Below are positions 14,612-15,625 of a stretch of 15,625 nt of DNA, piece after piece. The position numbers were made by a program, and so were the translations under genes. Source of the DNA: Bacteroidota bacterium. GTDB taxonomy: Bacteria; Bacteroidota; Bacteroidia; Flavobacteriales; Weeksellaceae. The stretch's first letter is position 1, and the number at the start of each line of letters is the position of its first letter. The notes under the pieces were generated by a model, which saw only the letters and a program-made list of their open reading frames with translations, searched no databases and was not told the origin of the DNA. Location of the stretch: the NCBI GenBank assembly GCA_023399675.1, contig JAEWOM010000007.1:1-15625 (forward strand), given 5' to 3'.

Positions 14612-15625
14612 TTATGCCTCGCAACTTGAACAGTTTACGAAATTCACCATCAATTCTTTGGAAACAGAAGAACTTCTCTGATAATAAAGCGTTTTCACAC
14701 CTTTCTTCCAGGCTTCGATCATCACATAATTAACATCTTTCACCGGCATTGTGGACGGAATCTGCAGGTTGAGCGACTGTGCCTGATCGATATACTGCTG
14801 TCTTTGCGCTGCCTGTGTCACAATTTCCATCGGCGAAATTTCCTTAAAGGTTTTGAACACTGCTTTTTCATCTTCAGTCAGTTCTTCCAAATGCTGTACA
14901 GAACCGTGATTCAGCATGATTGTTCTCCAGGTTTCTTCATTATCGAGACCTTTTTCCTCCAGTAATTTAGCGAGATATTTGTTCTTACGCATGAAATTTC
15001 CTTTCGCAAGTCCGGCTTTGTAGTAATTGGACGCAAAAGGCTCAATTCCCGGAGAAGTCTGACCTAAAATCGCAGAAGACGACGTGGTAGGTGCAATTGC
15101 CATCAAAGTCGTGTTACGCATTCCATAGCCTTTCAACAGTTCAGGTTCACCGTAAATGTTGGCCAGCTCTTTGGAAGCCGCTTCTGCTTCTTCCTTGATA
15201 TGGCGGAACGCTTTCGCATTAAACTGTGTTGCCTGGAAGGATTCAAAAGGAATCATATTTTTCTGCAGGTATGAATGATAACCCAAAACGCCCAATCCCA
15301 GTGCACGATGACGAAGCGCAAAATTTCTGGCACCCTGCAGATAGAAATTATCCGCTGTTTTTTCAATAAATTCAGAAAGCACGGCATCAAGGAAGTAAAC
15401 CGCCAGTTTCACTGCATTGGTATCTTTCCATTCATCAAAAAGCTCAAGATTCATCGATGAAAGACAGCAGATGAATGATTCGTCTTTCGTAGACGGCAGC
15501 ATGATTTCCGAGCACAGGTTACTTGCATTCACCATCAGCCCAAGATCTTTGTACACCTGAGGTTTATGTCTGTTTACATTATCGGTAAAGAAAATATATG
15601 GAAGACCTTTCTGCTGACGGCTTTC
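14612..15625 (-). CDS. nrdA: Class I ribonucleoside-diphosphate reductase large (alpha) subunit, N-terminal part outside the window
   Basis: NrdA reduces ribonucleoside diphosphates to deoxyribonucleotides together with the radical-bearing NrdB. The frame stays open to the window edge, with 23 more codons before the first internal Met, so 337 C-terminal residues are visible and the start lies outside. Active-site residues can be read: the NLCSEI motif holds the thiyl-radical Cys with its Asn and Glu partners (E. coli N437, C439, E441), FICCLSSMNL holds the partner of the redox Cys pair (E. coli C462), and TLYYQR holds the two radical-transfer Tyr (E. coli Y730/Y731). The protein ends NCSSCEA, the mobile tail CxxC that re-reduces the active site; the tail after the Tyr pair is short (22 residues) and the spacing is CxxC rather than the E. 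coli form with four intervening residues. A terminator follows. No nrdB is visible in the window. Confidence 0.95.
   Translation of the reverse strand, partial: ESRQQKGLPYIFFTDNVNRHKPQVYKDLGLMVNASNLCSEIMLPSTKDESFICCLSSMNLELFDEWKDTNAVKLAVYFLDAVLSEFIEKTADNFYLQGARNFALRHRALGLGVLGYHSYLQKNMIPFESFQATQFNAKAFRHIKEEAEAASKELANIYGEPELLKGYGMRNTTLMAIAPTTSSSAILGQTSPGIEPFASNYYKAGLAKGNFMRKNKYLAKLLEEKGLDNEETWRTIMLNHGSVQHLEELTEDEKAVFKTFKEISPMEIVTQAAQRQQYIDQAQSLNLQIPSTMPVKDVNYVMIEAWKKGVKTLYYQRSSSVSKELMVNFVNCSSCEA

Noticed and set aside
1..15625. CRISPR array, tRNA or rRNA gene, insertion sequence, phage or defence island
   Set aside because: No regularly spaced repeats, cloverleaf-like sequence, transposase, integrase or nuclease-type genes were seen; nearly all the DNA is occupied by core-type genes.

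Overview
The window looks like a core chromosomal segment of a Bacteroidota organism, most likely a flavobacterium of the Chryseobacterium/Kaistella (Weeksellaceae) group. The coding regions have moderate GC, the gaps are very AT-rich, and Shine-Dalgarno sequences are mostly absent. Several genes have a TAnnTTTG motif (the Bacteroidota -7 element) shortly upstream. The protein families also fit: a Bacteroidota-type TamB, a BCKDH-type E2 with the DKVDSDVP lipoyl signature, a flavobacterial nitronate monooxygenase/FabK-like protein, and a small Lrp/AsnC regulator. The assignment rests on protein appearance and promoter style only; no search was run.

Layout. 1-1214 (+) is the 3' part of an E2 acyltransferase gene, cut by the window edge at its lipoyl-lysine codon. 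Two back-to-back intrinsic terminators (about 1231-1308) separate it from a leftward run: an unrecognised exported protein (1330-2133), asparagine synthetase B (2213-3880), a small four-helix membrane protein (4061-4438), an Lrp/AsnC regulator (4503-4973) and a 1579-residue TamB-like protein (5105-9844). Terminators after the membrane gene and the regulator suggest that this run is several transcription units rather than one operon. The divergent tsaD (9851-10882) starts only 6 bp from the tamB start and is followed 12 nt later by rsmE (10895-11590). Convergent to that pair is a TrmH-type tRNA 2'-O-methyltransferase (11603-12259, -). Then come a probable exported DUF4197-like protein (12393-13106, +), a strong terminator, a DUF493 protein (13175-13474, +), a nitronate monooxygenase-like flavoprotein (13476-14459, -), and the 3' part of the class I ribonucleotide reductase large subunit (14612-15625, -), which has its own terminator.

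How the genes work together. tsaD, rsmE and trmH are all RNA-modification genes (t6A37 of tRNA, m3U1498 of 16S rRNA, Gm18 of tRNA), and the first two look co-transcribed. TamB serves outer-membrane biogenesis. The remaining genes serve amino-acid metabolism (asnB, E2), deoxynucleotide supply (nrdA) and flavin-dependent oxidation. The Lrp/AsnC regulator lies two genes upstream of asnB, and the asnB leader carries repeated TGATA/TATCA units. A regulatory link is conceivable but unproven.

I see no mobile element, CRISPR array, tRNA or rRNA gene, phage gene or defence system, and no convincing undescribed multi-gene system. The points most worth a second look are regulatory: the 6-bp divergent tamB/tsaD start region, the terminators that abut start codons (4438 and 13175), the repeated elements upstream of asnB and the nitronate monooxygenase gene, and the three proteins of unknown function.
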